64,000 nucleotides of DNA, from contig KI301992.1 of NCBI GenBank assembly GCA_000471045.1, positions 750,606 through 814,605 on the forward strand, written 5' to 3'. The position numbers were made by a program, and so were the translations under genes. A model generated the notes under the pieces. It made no database searches, had not been told where the DNA came from, and saw nothing but the letters and a program-made list of their open reading frames with translations. Source of the stretch: an actinobacterium LLX17. Lineage in GTDB: Bacteria > Actinomycetota > Actinomycetes > Propionibacteriales > Nocardioidaceae. Positions 37,959 to 47,152 of the stretch are shown in pieces; the stretch's first letter is position 1, and every line of letters begins with the position of its first letter.

Positions 37959-38524
37959 TGGGATTGTTCGACTCGATCCTGGGCCGAACCAAGCCCCCGC
38001 AGGCGGACCTCGACATCCTGTTCCAGGTGCCCCAGGCCGTCATCTCCTTGGAGACCCAAGGCTTCACGTTCACGGGCACCGGCGCGGTCTGCTTCCGCGA
38101 CGCCGAGGGTTCGGCCGACAACGCCGTCGTCGACGAGGCTGAGCAGCTCCTCGCCCTCGACGGCGCCGCCACCATCGAGCGCACTGACGACGCCCACGGC
38201 TTCCACTGGCTCACCGTCACCCGTCCGCACGACGCGCCCGGACTCTGCACCGACCTCCACGCGGTCAACTCGGGCCTCGACCAGGCGGGGTTCGGCAGCT
38301 CGTTGCTGTGCTCGACCGTCGTGTTCAGGACGCCGGCCGGCGGTCCGCTCGGCCTGGTCTACCTCTTCAAGCGCGGCACCTTCTACCCGTTCGCGCCACT
38401 CGACGCGCAACGCCGCGACAACGCGCTTGAGCTGCAGGTGCGGGGCATCATCGCCGCCGACGTCCCCGTCGAGTCCGACCTCACTCGGTGGATGGCCCTC
38501 TGGGGAGCCCCCCAGCTGGGTTAA
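37958..38524 (+). CDS. pspAB: PspA-associated protein PspAB
   Basis: A 188-residue soluble protein starting MGLFDSILGRTKPPQADLD, the signature of the PspAB family that accompanies PspA and HtpX in actinobacteria. Other stretches (GFTFTGTGAVCF, LGLVYLFKRGTFYPFAP) fit. Its biochemical role is unknown; genetic linkage suggests a partner in the PspA membrane-stress response. Translation is coupled to htpX through the TGATG overlap. Confidence 0.85.
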   Translation: MGLFDSILGRTKPPQADLDILFQVPQAVISLETQGFTFTGTGAVCFRDAEGSADNAVVDEAEQLLALDGAATIERTDDAHGFHWLTVTRPHDAPGLCTDLHAVNSGLDQAGFGSSLLCSTVVFRTPAGGPLGLVYLFKRGTFYPFAPLDAQRRDNALELQVRGIIAADVPVESDLTRWMALWGAPQLG

Positions 38525-38531
38525 GCGTTAG

Positions 38532-39808
<1,277 letters not shown>

Positions 39809-39809
<1 letters not shown>

Positions 39810-40921
39810 TGCGCGTCCTCGTCGCACCCGACAAGTTCGCCGGCACGCTCTCGGGCCCCGAGGCGGCCGCGGCCATCGCGGAAGGCTGGCGACGGCAGGC
39901 ACCCGATGACGTGGTGACCGAGCTCCCGGTGGCCGACGGTGGCCCGGGCTTCGTCGACACGCTGCACCACGCCCTCGGGGGCGAGCTGGAGGTCGTCGTC
40001 GTCCCGGGTCCGCTGGGCCACGACGTGCCCGTCACGGTGCTGCGACACGGGGAGACCGCCTACCTGGAGGCCGCCCAGGCCTGCGGGCTGGTGGCGGATG
40101 ACGAGCGCGACCCGCTGCGCGCCACGACGCTCGGGGTCGGGCGGGCCGTCGCGCACGCCGTCTCCGGGGGCGCCCGCCACGTGGTGGTGGGGCTCGGCGG
40201 CAGCTCGACCACCGACGGCGGCGCCGGCCTGCTGGCGGGTCTCGGCGCCACGGCCGACGTGCCGCTCGACCAGGGGCCGCAGGGCCTCGAGGACGTCGCG
40301 ACGGTCGACCTGTCCGCCGCTCGTGCCGCCGTCGACGGCGTGCGCCTGACCGCCGCCACGGACGTGCAGACGGTGCTGCTCGGCATGTTCGGGGCAGCCC
40401 GCACCTTCGGTCCGCAGAAGGGACTCGACGACGACCAGGTCCTGCGCGTCGACCGTTGGCTCGACGCCTGGGTCGTGGCCGTCTGCGGCCCCACGCCCGC
40501 CGAGCGTCGCATCGCCGACACCCCCGGCGCCGGCGCCGCTGGAGGTCTGGGCTTTGCACTGGCCGTGCTCGGGGCCGACCTCGTGCCGGGCGTCGACCTG
40601 GTGGGTGAGGCGCTCGGCCTGGACGCGGCCGCCGCCGACCACGACCTCGTGGTCACGGGGGAGGGGTCCTACGACATCACCTCGCGCTCGGGCAAGGCGG
40701 TGTTCGGGGTGGCGGCCGTCGCGGCGGCCCAGGCACGCCCCTGCATCGTGCTGGCCGGACGCGTCGACGTGGGGGCGCGCGAGATGCGCGCGATGGGCGT
40801 CGAGTCGGCGTACGCCGTGGCCGACGTGGTGGGGGAGGAAGCCTCCCTGGCCCGCCCCCGCGAGCACCTCGTCGACCTCGCCGCTCGGGTGGCGCGCACG
40901 TGGTCGCCGCCAGCGCGATGA
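39809..40921 (+). CDS. Glycerate kinase (GlxK family)
   Basis: A 370-residue glycerate 2-kinase. The GTG start gives VRVLVAPDKFAGTLSGPEAA, the family N-terminus; LPVADGGPGFVDTL, VVVGLGGSSTTDGGAG, FGPQKGL and VVTGEGSYDITSRSGKA follow. It phosphorylates D-glycerate, feeding photorespiratory-like or glyoxylate carbon into glycolysis. This fits with, but does not prove, a link to the GlcD oxidase elsewhere in the window. A frame extending upstream to 39551 is the shadow of the aminotransferase. Confidence 0.92.
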
Positions 40922-40953
40922 CACGGTGCGCTGGGTCTGGGCGGCGGGGCGCG

Positions 40954-40959
40954 TACGAT
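40954..40959 (+). promoter_or_regulatory. -10 box TACGAT of erpA
   Basis: TACGAT would start transcription near 40966, leaving an 87-nt leader before the erpA ATG, which has its own AGGAGA ribosome site. Confidence 0.4.
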
Positions 40960-41052
40960 GGGAACAGAACCGCAGCGCACACGGTTGACCCCAGCAAGCC
41001 ACACGTGAACCAGCGTTGCGGACCCCATTCGTCGAGCACCTCAGGAGATGGC

Positions 41053-41424
41053 ATGAGCGTCGACAGCACCACCGACGTCCAGATCGAGACCACCGCGCCC
41101 GACGGCGTCAAGCTCACCGACGGCGCCGCCGCGAAGGTCAAGAGCCTTCTCGAGCAGGAGGGCCGTGACGACCTCGCGCTCCGCATCGCCGTGCAGCCCG
41201 GCGGCTGCTCCGGCCTGCGCTACCAGCTGTTCTTCGACGAGCGCTCGCTCGACGGTGACCAGGTCTTCGAGTTCGGTGGCGTCAACGTCGTCGTCGACCG
41301 CATGAGCCTGCCGTACCTCGGCGGCGCCAGCATCGACTTCGTCGACACGATCGAGAAGCAGGGCTTCACGATCGACAACCCCATGGCCACGGGCTCGTGT
41401 GCCTGCGGCGACTCGTTCCACTGA
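41053..41424 (+). CDS. erpA: Iron-sulfur cluster insertion protein ErpA (A-type carrier)
   Basis: A 123-residue A-type carrier. The three cluster-binding cysteines are in QPGGCSGLRYQL and the C-terminal GSCACGDSF. It delivers Fe-S clusters to targets, which here could include the Rieske protein and lipoyl synthase. AGGAGA precedes the ATG at 41053; a nearby ATG at 41048 opens only a 2-codon frame. It corresponds to the Rv2204c position of mycobacteria. Confidence 0.93.
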   Translation: MSVDSTTDVQIETTAPDGVKLTDGAAAKVKSLLEQEGRDDLALRIAVQPGGCSGLRYQLFFDERSLDGDQVFEFGGVNVVVDRMSLPYLGGASIDFVDTIEKQGFTIDNPMATGSCACGDSFH

Positions 41425-41490
41425 GCGACCGCGACCCACAGCGCTGAGCGACCGCGACCCACAGCGCTGAGCGGCCGCGACCGACCGTCT
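41422..41490. repeat. Three tandem 23-bp repeats at the erpA stop codon
   Basis: Two identical 23-nt units (41422-41444 and 41445-41467) start at the erpA stop TGA, and a third diverged unit follows (41468-41490). Each begins TGAGCG and has CCGCGACC. Being exactly tandem they could arise by slippage; no function is evident. Confidence 0.75.
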
Positions 41491-41520
41491 TGAGGACGCA
41501 GCACACCAGCCAGCACGACG

Positions 41521-41549
41521 AACCGGGGAGTCCTGCGGACTCCCCGGTT
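41521..41549. terminator. Strong hairpin terminator between erpA and the PfkB kinase
   Basis: A perfect 13-bp stem (AACCGGGGAGTCC and its complement) closes on a 3-nt loop. It lies downstream of erpA and just before the kinase -10 box, with no T-run, as is common for actinobacterial terminators. Confidence 0.75.
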
Positions 41550-41558
41550 CGTCACGTC

Positions 41559-41564
41559 TAGGCT
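41559..41564 (+). promoter_or_regulatory. -10 box TAGGCT of the PfkB kinase (leaderless)
   Basis: TAGGCT ends 6 nt before the ATG at 41571, directly after the terminator hairpin, so this gene has its own promoter. Confidence 0.55.
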
Positions 41565-41570
41565 CACCCC

Positions 41571-42554
41571 ATGCACATCGCCATCGCCGGCTCCGTCGCC
41601 GCCGACCACCTGCAGACCTTCGCCGGTCGCTTCTCCGACTCGCTGGTCCCCGACCAGCTCGACAAGCTCTCGGTCTCGTTCCTGGTCGAGGACCTCGACA
41701 TCCGTCGTGGTGGCTGCGGGGCGAACATCGCCTTCGGCCTCGCCGCGCTGGGTCACCGCCCCACGTTGGTCGCCGCCGTCGGCCGCGACTTCGCCGAGCA
41801 GGGCTACCAGGGCTGGCTCGAGGGCGCCGGCGTCGACTGCAGCCGGGTGCACGTCTCGCCCTCGCTGCACACCGCGTTGTGCACCATCACGACCGACGAG
41901 GCGCACGCCCAGATCGTGACGTTCTACCCCGGCGCGATGTCGGAGGCCCGCGACATCGACGTCGCGGCCATCCACGCCGAGCAGCCCATCGGCATCCTGC
42001 TCATCGGCCCCGACGACCCGGCCGGCATGCAGCGCCACACCACGACCGCACGCGACCAGGGCATCCCGTTCGCGGCCGACCCGTCACAGCAGCTGGCGTG
42101 GGCCGACGGCGACCTCATCCGTGAGCTCGTCGAGGGCGCCACGTACCTGTTCACCAACGACTACGAGGCCGCGCTCATCGAGCAGAAGACCGGCTGGTCC
42201 GCCGCCGACGTGCGCGCCGCCGTGGGCACCCAGATCATCACTCGTGGCAAGGACGGCGCCACGGTCTTCCCCGTCGACGGCGACCCGATCGATGTCCCCG
42301 CGCTCGCCGGTGTCGAGGCCATCGACCCCACCGGAGTCGGCGACAGCTTCCGCGCCGGGTACCTCGCCGGCGTGGCCGCCGAGCTCGATCCCACCACGTG
42401 CGTCCAGATCGGGTGCACGATCGCCGCCAGCGTCGTCGAGACCACCGGCACGCAGGAGTACACGCTCGACGGCGCGGCTTTCCTCGCGCGTCTCGGCAAG
42501 TCCTATGGCGACGACGCCGCGGCACGCGTCGACGCCGCCCTGACACTCGCGTGA
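41571..42554 (+). CDS. PfkB-family kinase, adenosine-kinase-like
   Basis: A 327-residue ribokinase-fold sugar/nucleoside kinase. The N-terminal HIAIAGSVAADHL, the GGCGANIAFGLAALG substrate region, and the C-terminal PfkB signature with catalytic Asp (IDPTGVGDSFRAGYLAG) are clear. It matches the position of M. tuberculosis Rv2202c, a PfkB-type adenosine kinase, between erpA/glycerate kinase and ctaC, so purine salvage is the best guess; another sugar substrate is possible. Confidence 0.85.
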   Translation: MHIAIAGSVAADHLQTFAGRFSDSLVPDQLDKLSVSFLVEDLDIRRGGCGANIAFGLAALGHRPTLVAAVGRDFAEQGYQGWLEGAGVDCSRVHVSPSLHTALCTITTDEAHAQIVTFYPGAMSEARDIDVAAIHAEQPIGILLIGPDDPAGMQRHTTTARDQGIPFAADPSQQLAWADGDLIRELVEGATYLFTNDYEAALIEQKTGWSAADVRAAVGTQIITRGKDGATVFPVDGDPIDVPALAGVEAIDPTGVGDSFRAGYLAGVAAELDPTTCVQIGCTIAASVVETTGTQEYTLDGAAFLARLGKSYGDDAAARVDAALTLA

Positions 42555-42571
42555 CGAAGGGTCCCCTGACC

Positions 42572-42589
42572 GCGGCCCGAGAGGGCCGC
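42572..42589. terminator. GC-rich hairpin with GAGA tetraloop before ctaC
   Basis: GCGGCCC and GGGCCGC form a perfect 7-bp stem around a GAGA (GNRA) loop, 18 nt past the kinase stop and 6 nt before the ctaC -10 box. Probable terminator of the kinase transcript. Confidence 0.55.
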
Positions 42590-42594
42590 TGGAG

Positions 42595-42600
42595 TAAGGT
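42595..42600 (+). promoter_or_regulatory. -10 box TAAGGT of the ctaCDF operon
   Basis: TAAGGT follows the terminator hairpin; transcription would start near 42607, giving a leader of about 37 nt to the ctaC GTG, which has AGAAAGG as ribosome site. Confidence 0.45.
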
Positions 42601-42643
42601 GCTCCTGTTCTCCCGTGACGTTTCACGACCAGAAAGGCGCCCC

Positions 42644-43471
42644 GTGGGTCGGTTGAAGCTGGCGTTGCTCGTCATCGCCGCGGTCGCTCTCAGCGGCTGC
42701 TCTCCCATTGCAGAATCCGACCTTCAGCGCCTCGCGCTCCCGGTCGCGGCCAGTGACCGTACCGACGCCATGTGGGACGTCTGGCTCGGCGCCTGGATCG
42801 CCGTGCTGGTCATCTTCCTCATCGTGTTCGGTCTCATGGTCTGGTGCATGTTCCGGTACCGCCGTCGCAGCGACGACGAGGTCCCGGTGCAGGTGCGGTA
42901 CAACCTGCCGATCGAGGCTCTGTACACGTTCGCGCCGCTGATCATCGTCGCGGTGTTCTTCTTCCACACCGTCACGAGCCAGAACGCGATGCTCGAGGAG
43001 GTCGAGAACCCCGATCACACGATCGAGGTCGTCGGCTCCAAGTGGCAGTGGGCCTTCAACTACCTCGAGGAGGACGCCACCGACGGCGCCGATGTGTTCG
43101 ACATCGGCACCCCGGCCGATCCCGCCGAGCTGTGGCTGCCGGTCGATGAGTCGGTGCAGTTCGACCTCAAGTCGCCCGACGTCATCCACTCGTTCTGGGT
43201 CCCGGAGTTCTACTTCAAGATGGACGTCGTCCCCGGACGCGTCAACACCTTCTCCCTGACCCCCACCCGCGAGGGTGAGTTCACCGGCCGCTGCGCCGAG
43301 CTGTGCGGGCTCTACCACTCGCGGATGATCTTCACCGTCAAGGTGGTCTCGCGCGCCGAGTACGACGCGCATCTGCAGGACCTGGAGACCCGCGGCGCGA
43401 CCGGTGCCCCCACAGGCGCCAAGGAAGCCGACGAGATCGCTGGTCTCGAACCCGAAGGAGCAGAGAACTGA
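42644..43471 (+). CDS. ctaC: Cytochrome c oxidase subunit II
   Basis: A 275-residue aa3-oxidase subunit. A lipoprotein-type signal ([14 protein letters not shown]) is followed by two transmembrane helices and the periplasmic cupredoxin domain. The binuclear CuA ligands are visible: His in [14 protein letters not shown], and C-x3-C-x3-H-x2-M in [12 protein letters not shown]. It accepts electrons from the bc1 complex. The GTG at 42644 directly precedes the signal peptide; a frame running back to 42398 is not supported. The stop overlaps ctaD by 1 nt. Confidence 0.95.
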   Translation: MGRLKLALLVIAAVALSGCSPIAESDLQRLALPVAASDRTDAMWDVWLGAWIAVLVIFLIVFGLMVWCMFRYRRRSDDEVPVQVRYNLPIEALYTFAPLIIVAVFFFHTVTSQNAMLEEVENPDHTIEVVGSKWQWAFNYLEEDATDGADVFDIGTPADPAELWLPVDESVQFDLKSPDVIHSFWVPEFYFKMDVVPGRVNTFSLTPTREGEFTGRCAELCGLYHSRMIFTVKVVSRAEYDAHLQDLETRGATGAPTGAKEADEIAGLEPEGAEN

Positions 43472-45231
43472 TGGCGACCACCACGGCGTCCTTCGACACG
43501 ACCGAGTCCGGCAACACGGCTCACGCGCCGACCAAGACCCTGGCGCAGAAGGTCATCACCTGCCTCACCACGACCGATCACAAGGTGATCGGCAACATGT
43601 ACCTGGTCACGTCGTTCGTGTTCTTCATCATCGGCGGCATCATGGCGCTGATCATCCGGGCCGAGCTGGCGCAGCCGGGCACGACGTTCGTCGACGACGA
43701 GACGTACAACCAGCTGTTCACGATGCACGGCACGATCATGCTGCTGATGTTCGCGACGCCGCTGTTCTTCGGCTTCGGCAACGCCATCATGCCGCTGCAG
43801 ATCGGCGCACCCGACGTCGCGTTCCCGCGCCTCAACATGTTCAGCTACTGGCTGTACCTGTTCGGCTCGACCATCGCGGTCTCGGGCTTCCTGGCCCCCG
43901 GTGGCGCGGCCAGCTTCGGCTGGTTCGCCTACGCCCCGCTCTCGGACGGCGTGAACTCGCCGGGTCTCGGCGGTGACCTCTGGGTCATGGGGCTCTACAT
44001 GTCGGGTCTGGGCACGATCCTCGGTGCGGTCAACTTCACCACCACGATCTTCTGCATGCGCGCGCCCGGCATGACGATGTTCCGGATGCCGATCTTCGTC
44101 TGGAACACGCTGGTCACCAGCCTGCTGGTGCTGATCGCGTTCCCGATCTTCGCCGCGGCCCTGCTGGCGCTGGCCGCCGACCGGATGTTCGGCGCCCACG
44201 TGTTCGACGCCGCCAACGGCGGACCGATCCTCTGGCAGCACCTGTTCTGGTTCTTCGGGCACCCAGAGGTCTACATCATCGCGCTGCCGTTCTTCGGCAT
44301 CGTGACCGAGATCCTGCCGGTCTTCGCCCGCAAGCCCATCTTCGGCTACGTCGGCCTCGTCGGCGCCACGCTGATGATCGCCGCGCTGTCGGTGGCGGTC
44401 TGGGCGCACCACATGTTCGTCACCGGAGCTGTCGACCTCGCGTTCTTCAGCTTCATGACCTTCCTGATCGCGGTGCCCACCGGTGTGAAGTTCTTCAACT
44501 GGATCGGCACGTTGTGGGGCGGAAGTCTGTCGTTCGACACCCCGCTGATCTTCTCGCTCGGCTTCCTCGTGACCTTCCTCTTCGGTGGTCTGACGGGCGT
44601 CATCCTGGCGTCGCCGACGCTCGACTTCCAGCTGTCCGACTCCTACTTCGTGGTGGCGCACTTCCACTACGTCGTGTTCGGCACCGTGGTGTTCGCGATG
44701 TTCGCCGGCTTCTACTTCTGGTGGCCGAAGTTCACCGGTCGCATGCTCGACGAGAAGCTGGGCAAGATCCACTTCTGGATGCTGTTCATCGGCTTCCACC
44801 TGACGTTCCTGGTGCAGCACTGGCTGGGTGTCGAGGGCATGCCGCGTCGCTACGTCGACTACCAGGAGAGCTGGGGCTTCACGACGCTGAACGAGATCTC
44901 GTCGGTCGGTGCCTTCCTCCTCGGTGCCTCGACGCTGCCGTTCTTCCTCAACGTCTGGAAGTCCCGCAAGGCCAAGCTGGTCGGCCTCGACGACCCGTGG
45001 GGCTGGGGCCGCTCGCTGGAGTGGGCCACGTCCTCTCCGCCGCCGCGCCACAACTTCGTGTCGCTGCCGCGCATCCGCTCCGAGAGCCCGGCCTTCGACC
45101 TGCACCACCCCGAGATCGCTGCGCTGGAGCTGCAGGACAACCCGAACGAGGGTGAGCGGTTCGCCGACGCGCCTGATGTCGACGGCAAGTCCGAGGCCAT
45201 CCGACAGCCCCGAAAGGACGACAAGGCATGA
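43471..45231 (+). CDS. ctaD: Cytochrome c oxidase subunit I
   Basis: A 586-residue, 12-helix catalytic subunit of the proton-pumping aa3 oxidase. Heme and copper ligands are visible: TMHGTIM (low-spin heme), the HPEVYI Cu-B/Tyr segment, WAHHMFVTG, and [10 protein letters not shown] for both hemes. The C-terminal tail is long and acidic. Its presence inside the ctaC-ctaF operon differs from mycobacteria, where ctaD is elsewhere. Translationally coupled on both sides. Confidence 0.97.
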   Translation: MATTTASFDTTESGNTAHAPTKTLAQKVITCLTTTDHKVIGNMYLVTSFVFFIIGGIMALIIRAELAQPGTTFVDDETYNQLFTMHGTIMLLMFATPLFFGFGNAIMPLQIGAPDVAFPRLNMFSYWLYLFGSTIAVSGFLAPGGAASFGWFAYAPLSDGVNSPGLGGDLWVMGLYMSGLGTILGAVNFTTTIFCMRAPGMTMFRMPIFVWNTLVTSLLVLIAFPIFAAALLALAADRMFGAHVFDAANGGPILWQHLFWFFGHPEVYIIALPFFGIVTEILPVFARKPIFGYVGLVGATLMIAALSVAVWAHHMFVTGAVDLAFFSFMTFLIAVPTGVKFFNWIGTLWGGSLSFDTPLIFSLGFLVTFLFGGLTGVILASPTLDFQLSDSYFVVAHFHYVVFGTVVFAMFAGFYFWWPKFTGRMLDEKLGKIHFWMLFIGFHLTFLVQHWLGVEGMPRRYVDYQESWGFTTLNEISSVGAFLLGASTLPFFLNVWKSRKAKLVGLDDPWGWGRSLEWATSSPPPRHNFVSLPRIRSESPAFDLHHPEIAALELQDNPNEGERFADAPDVDGKSEAIRQPRKDDKA

Positions 45232-45623
45232 AGGCCGAGCTCTGGACCATCATCGCGGTGGGAGTCTTCTTCGCGCTGATCGCGCCCATCTACTGGGTGC
45301 TCACCTCCGATCCCACCGGTACCACGGCGCTGGTCATGACGACGCTGCTGTGCGTCGTGCTGGGCTTCTACCTGGCCATCGTCGCCGGGCAGATCCCCGA
45401 GCGTCCCGAGGACCGCAGCGACGGCGAGATCATCGACGGTGCCGGCGAGCTGGGCTTCTTCCCGCCCTACAGCTGGTGGCCGCTCTGGACCGCCTCGGCG
45501 TTCGGCGTCTGCATGCTGGGCATCGTCTTCGGGTGGTGGCTGTTCATCATCGGTGCCGTCCTGGGCGCAGTGGCCGTCGTGGGCTGGATCTTCGAGTACT
45601 ACCGGGGCATCCACGCGCACTGA
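45228..45623 (+). CDS. ctaF: Cytochrome c oxidase subunit IV (actinobacterial CtaF)
   Basis: A 131-residue four-helix protein starting [20 protein letters not shown], with [13 protein letters not shown] and a final [10 protein letters not shown]. This is the actinobacterial subunit IV of the aa3 oxidase in the bcc-aa3 supercomplex. ATGA overlap with ctaD. Confidence 0.93.
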   Translation: MKAELWTIIAVGVFFALIAPIYWVLTSDPTGTTALVMTTLLCVVLGFYLAIVAGQIPERPEDRSDGEIIDGAGELGFFPPYSWWPLWTASAFGVCMLGIVFGWWLFIIGAVLGAVAVVGWIFEYYRGIHAH

Positions 45624-45656
45624 GCGTCATGGTTCGGGGTTGTCTGTGATCGCCCG

Positions 45657-45662
45657 TAGAAT
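45657..45662 (+). promoter_or_regulatory. -10 box TAGAAT of the L,D-transpeptidase (leaderless)
   Basis: TAGAAT, the closest match to TATAAT among the plus-strand boxes here, ends 6 nt before the GTG at 45669. Confidence 0.55.
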
Positions 45663-45668
45663 GTCTGG

Positions 45669-46859
45669 GTGAGAAGACTTGTCCTGACTCTGACGACCCT
45701 GATCGTCCTGTCCGCGTGCAGTGGCGGCGGGTCGTCCGACGACGGGAGCTCCAGCGAGGCGGCGGCCGTGCTGACCGCCAACATCGAGGACGCCGCCGTC
45801 GACGTGCCGGTCGACACCCTGGTCACCGTCGGCCTCGATGACGGCGAGCTCGAGTCAGTCACGGTCACCGGTGCCGAGGGTGCCGAGGTGGCCGGTGCGC
45901 CTCTCGAGGAGTCGGCCGAGGCTGACGTGACCTGGCAGGCGGCGCAGCGGCTCGAGCCCGGCACCACCTACCAGCTGACCGCCCGGGCAGTGGGCGCGGA
46001 CGGTGAGACGGCCGAGCTCACGCGCAGCTTCACGACCCAGGACCTCTCGCTCGACCAGCAGACCTTCCCGTCCGTCTCGCCGTTGCAGGGCGAGACGGTG
46101 GGCGTGGGCATGCCGGTCATCGTCAACTTCGACATCCCGGTGACCGATCGGGCGCTGTACGAGCAGAACATGAGCGTCAGCTCGACGCCGCAGCAGACGG
46201 GCAGCTGGTACTGGATCTCCGATCGCGTGGTCCACTGGCGGCCGCAGAACTACTGGCAGCCCGGCACGCAGGTCAACGTCAATGTCGCCGTCAACTCGCT
46301 GCCGGCGGGCAACGGCATCTATGGCCAGCAGGACACCGTCATCGACTTCACGGTGGGCCGTTCCGTCGTCTCCACGGTCGACCTCGCTTCCTACACGATG
46401 TCGGTCGCGATCGACGGCCAGGTGGCTCGCACGATCCCGATCAGCGCCGGCGACAGGTCCCACCAGTCGCGCGTGGGCACCAAGGTCGTGATGGAGAAGT
46501 TCGCCAGCGTGAACATGGACGCCGCCTCCACGGGCGTCGACTCGACCGACCCCGACTACTACAACATCGAGGACGTGAAGTGGGCCATGCGGCTCACCAA
46601 CTCTGGTGAGTTCGTCCACGCGGCGCCGTGGTCGGCCGGTTCGCACGGCCGGGCCAACGTCAGCCACGGCTGTGTGGGCATGTCCACCGCCAACGCGGCC
46701 TGGCTGTACCAGAACTCCCAGCGGGGCGACATCGTCACCTACATCAATGGCACACGCCCGATGGAGCCGCAGAACGGCTGGACCGACTGGAACGTCTCGT
46801 GGGAGCAGTGGGTCCAGGGCTCGGCCCTGGCCGGCCAAGAGCCCGCTCCGACCGTCTGA
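45669..46859 (+). CDS. L,D-transpeptidase lipoprotein with Ig-like domains
   Basis: A 396-residue cell-wall enzyme. The lipobox LSAC follows a short hydrophobic signal; two Ig-like domains (residues about 40-110 and 125-230) lead to a YkuD catalytic domain with HGRANVSHGCVGMS, whose cysteine C335 is the nucleophile, and a C-terminal Trp-rich cap (WTDWNVSWEQW). The architecture equals LdtMt2-type enzymes, which make 3-3 peptidoglycan crosslinks and are targets of carbapenems. It is monocistronic, ended by the strong terminator at 47100-47134. Confidence 0.93.
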   Translation: MRRLVLTLTTLIVLSACSGGGSSDDGSSSEAAAVLTANIEDAAVDVPVDTLVTVGLDDGELESVTVTGAEGAEVAGAPLEESAEADVTWQAAQRLEPGTTYQLTARAVGADGETAELTRSFTTQDLSLDQQTFPSVSPLQGETVGVGMPVIVNFDIPVTDRALYEQNMSVSSTPQQTGSWYWISDRVVHWRPQNYWQPGTQVNVNVAVNSLPAGNGIYGQQDTVIDFTVGRSVVSTVDLASYTMSVAIDGQVARTIPISAGDRSHQSRVGTKVVMEKFASVNMDAASTGVDSTDPDYYNIEDVKWAMRLTNSGEFVHAAPWSAGSHGRANVSHGCVGMSTANAAWLYQNSQRGDIVTYINGTRPMEPQNGWTDWNVSWEQWVQGSALAGQEPAPTV

Positions 46860-46890
46860 GCCCCCCGTCCGGCGCGCCCGCCCCTCCCGG

Positions 46891-47082
46891 GGGGACGCAG
46901 GATGATGCGTTGCGGTAGCCCTGGCGGCCCGTATGCATCATCGTCGGTCCCGCGGGGGACGCAGGATGATGCATTGCGGTAGCCCTGGCGGCCCGTATGC
47001 ATCATCGTCGGTCTCGCGGGGAACGCGGGATGATGCATTGCGGTAGTCCTGGCTACCCAAGAGCATCATCGTCCGTCCCTCC
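46891..47082. repeat. Three tandem 64-bp hairpin repeats
   Basis: Three units with an exact 64-nt period (46891-46954, 46955-47018, 47019-47082). Each holds GATGATGC and, 26 nt later, its complement GCATCATC, so every unit can fold into an 8-bp hairpin. Units 1 and 2 are nearly identical. Unit 3 has a diverged loop that itself forms a GGTAG/CTACC inner stem, while both outer arms are unchanged. No convincing gene crosses the array. It lies between the L,D-transpeptidase and the bidirectional terminator. Confidence 0.9.
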
Positions 47083-47099
47083 TGGGGACCGGGAACGGC

Positions 47100-47134
47100 G
47101 AAGGCCCCCTCCCCGGGTGGGGGAGGGGGCCTTC
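47100..47134. terminator. Bidirectional terminator between L,D-transpeptidase and qcrB
   Basis: A perfect 15-bp GC-rich stem (GAAGGCCCCCTCCCC and its complement) with a 5-nt GGGTG loop. It sits between two converging genes, 18 nt from the qcrB stop, and can serve both strands. Confidence 0.85.
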
Positions 47135-47152
47135 GGTGTGCCAGCTGGTGAC

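Noticed and set aside
46739..47038. Small minus-strand ORFs across the 64-bp repeats
   Set aside because: They arise from the repeat period (same peptide repeated), lack ribosome sites and overlap the L,D-transpeptidase antisense.
46891..47082. CRISPR array
   Set aside because: The 64-bp units are contiguous and nearly identical, without unique spacers, and no cas genes are near.
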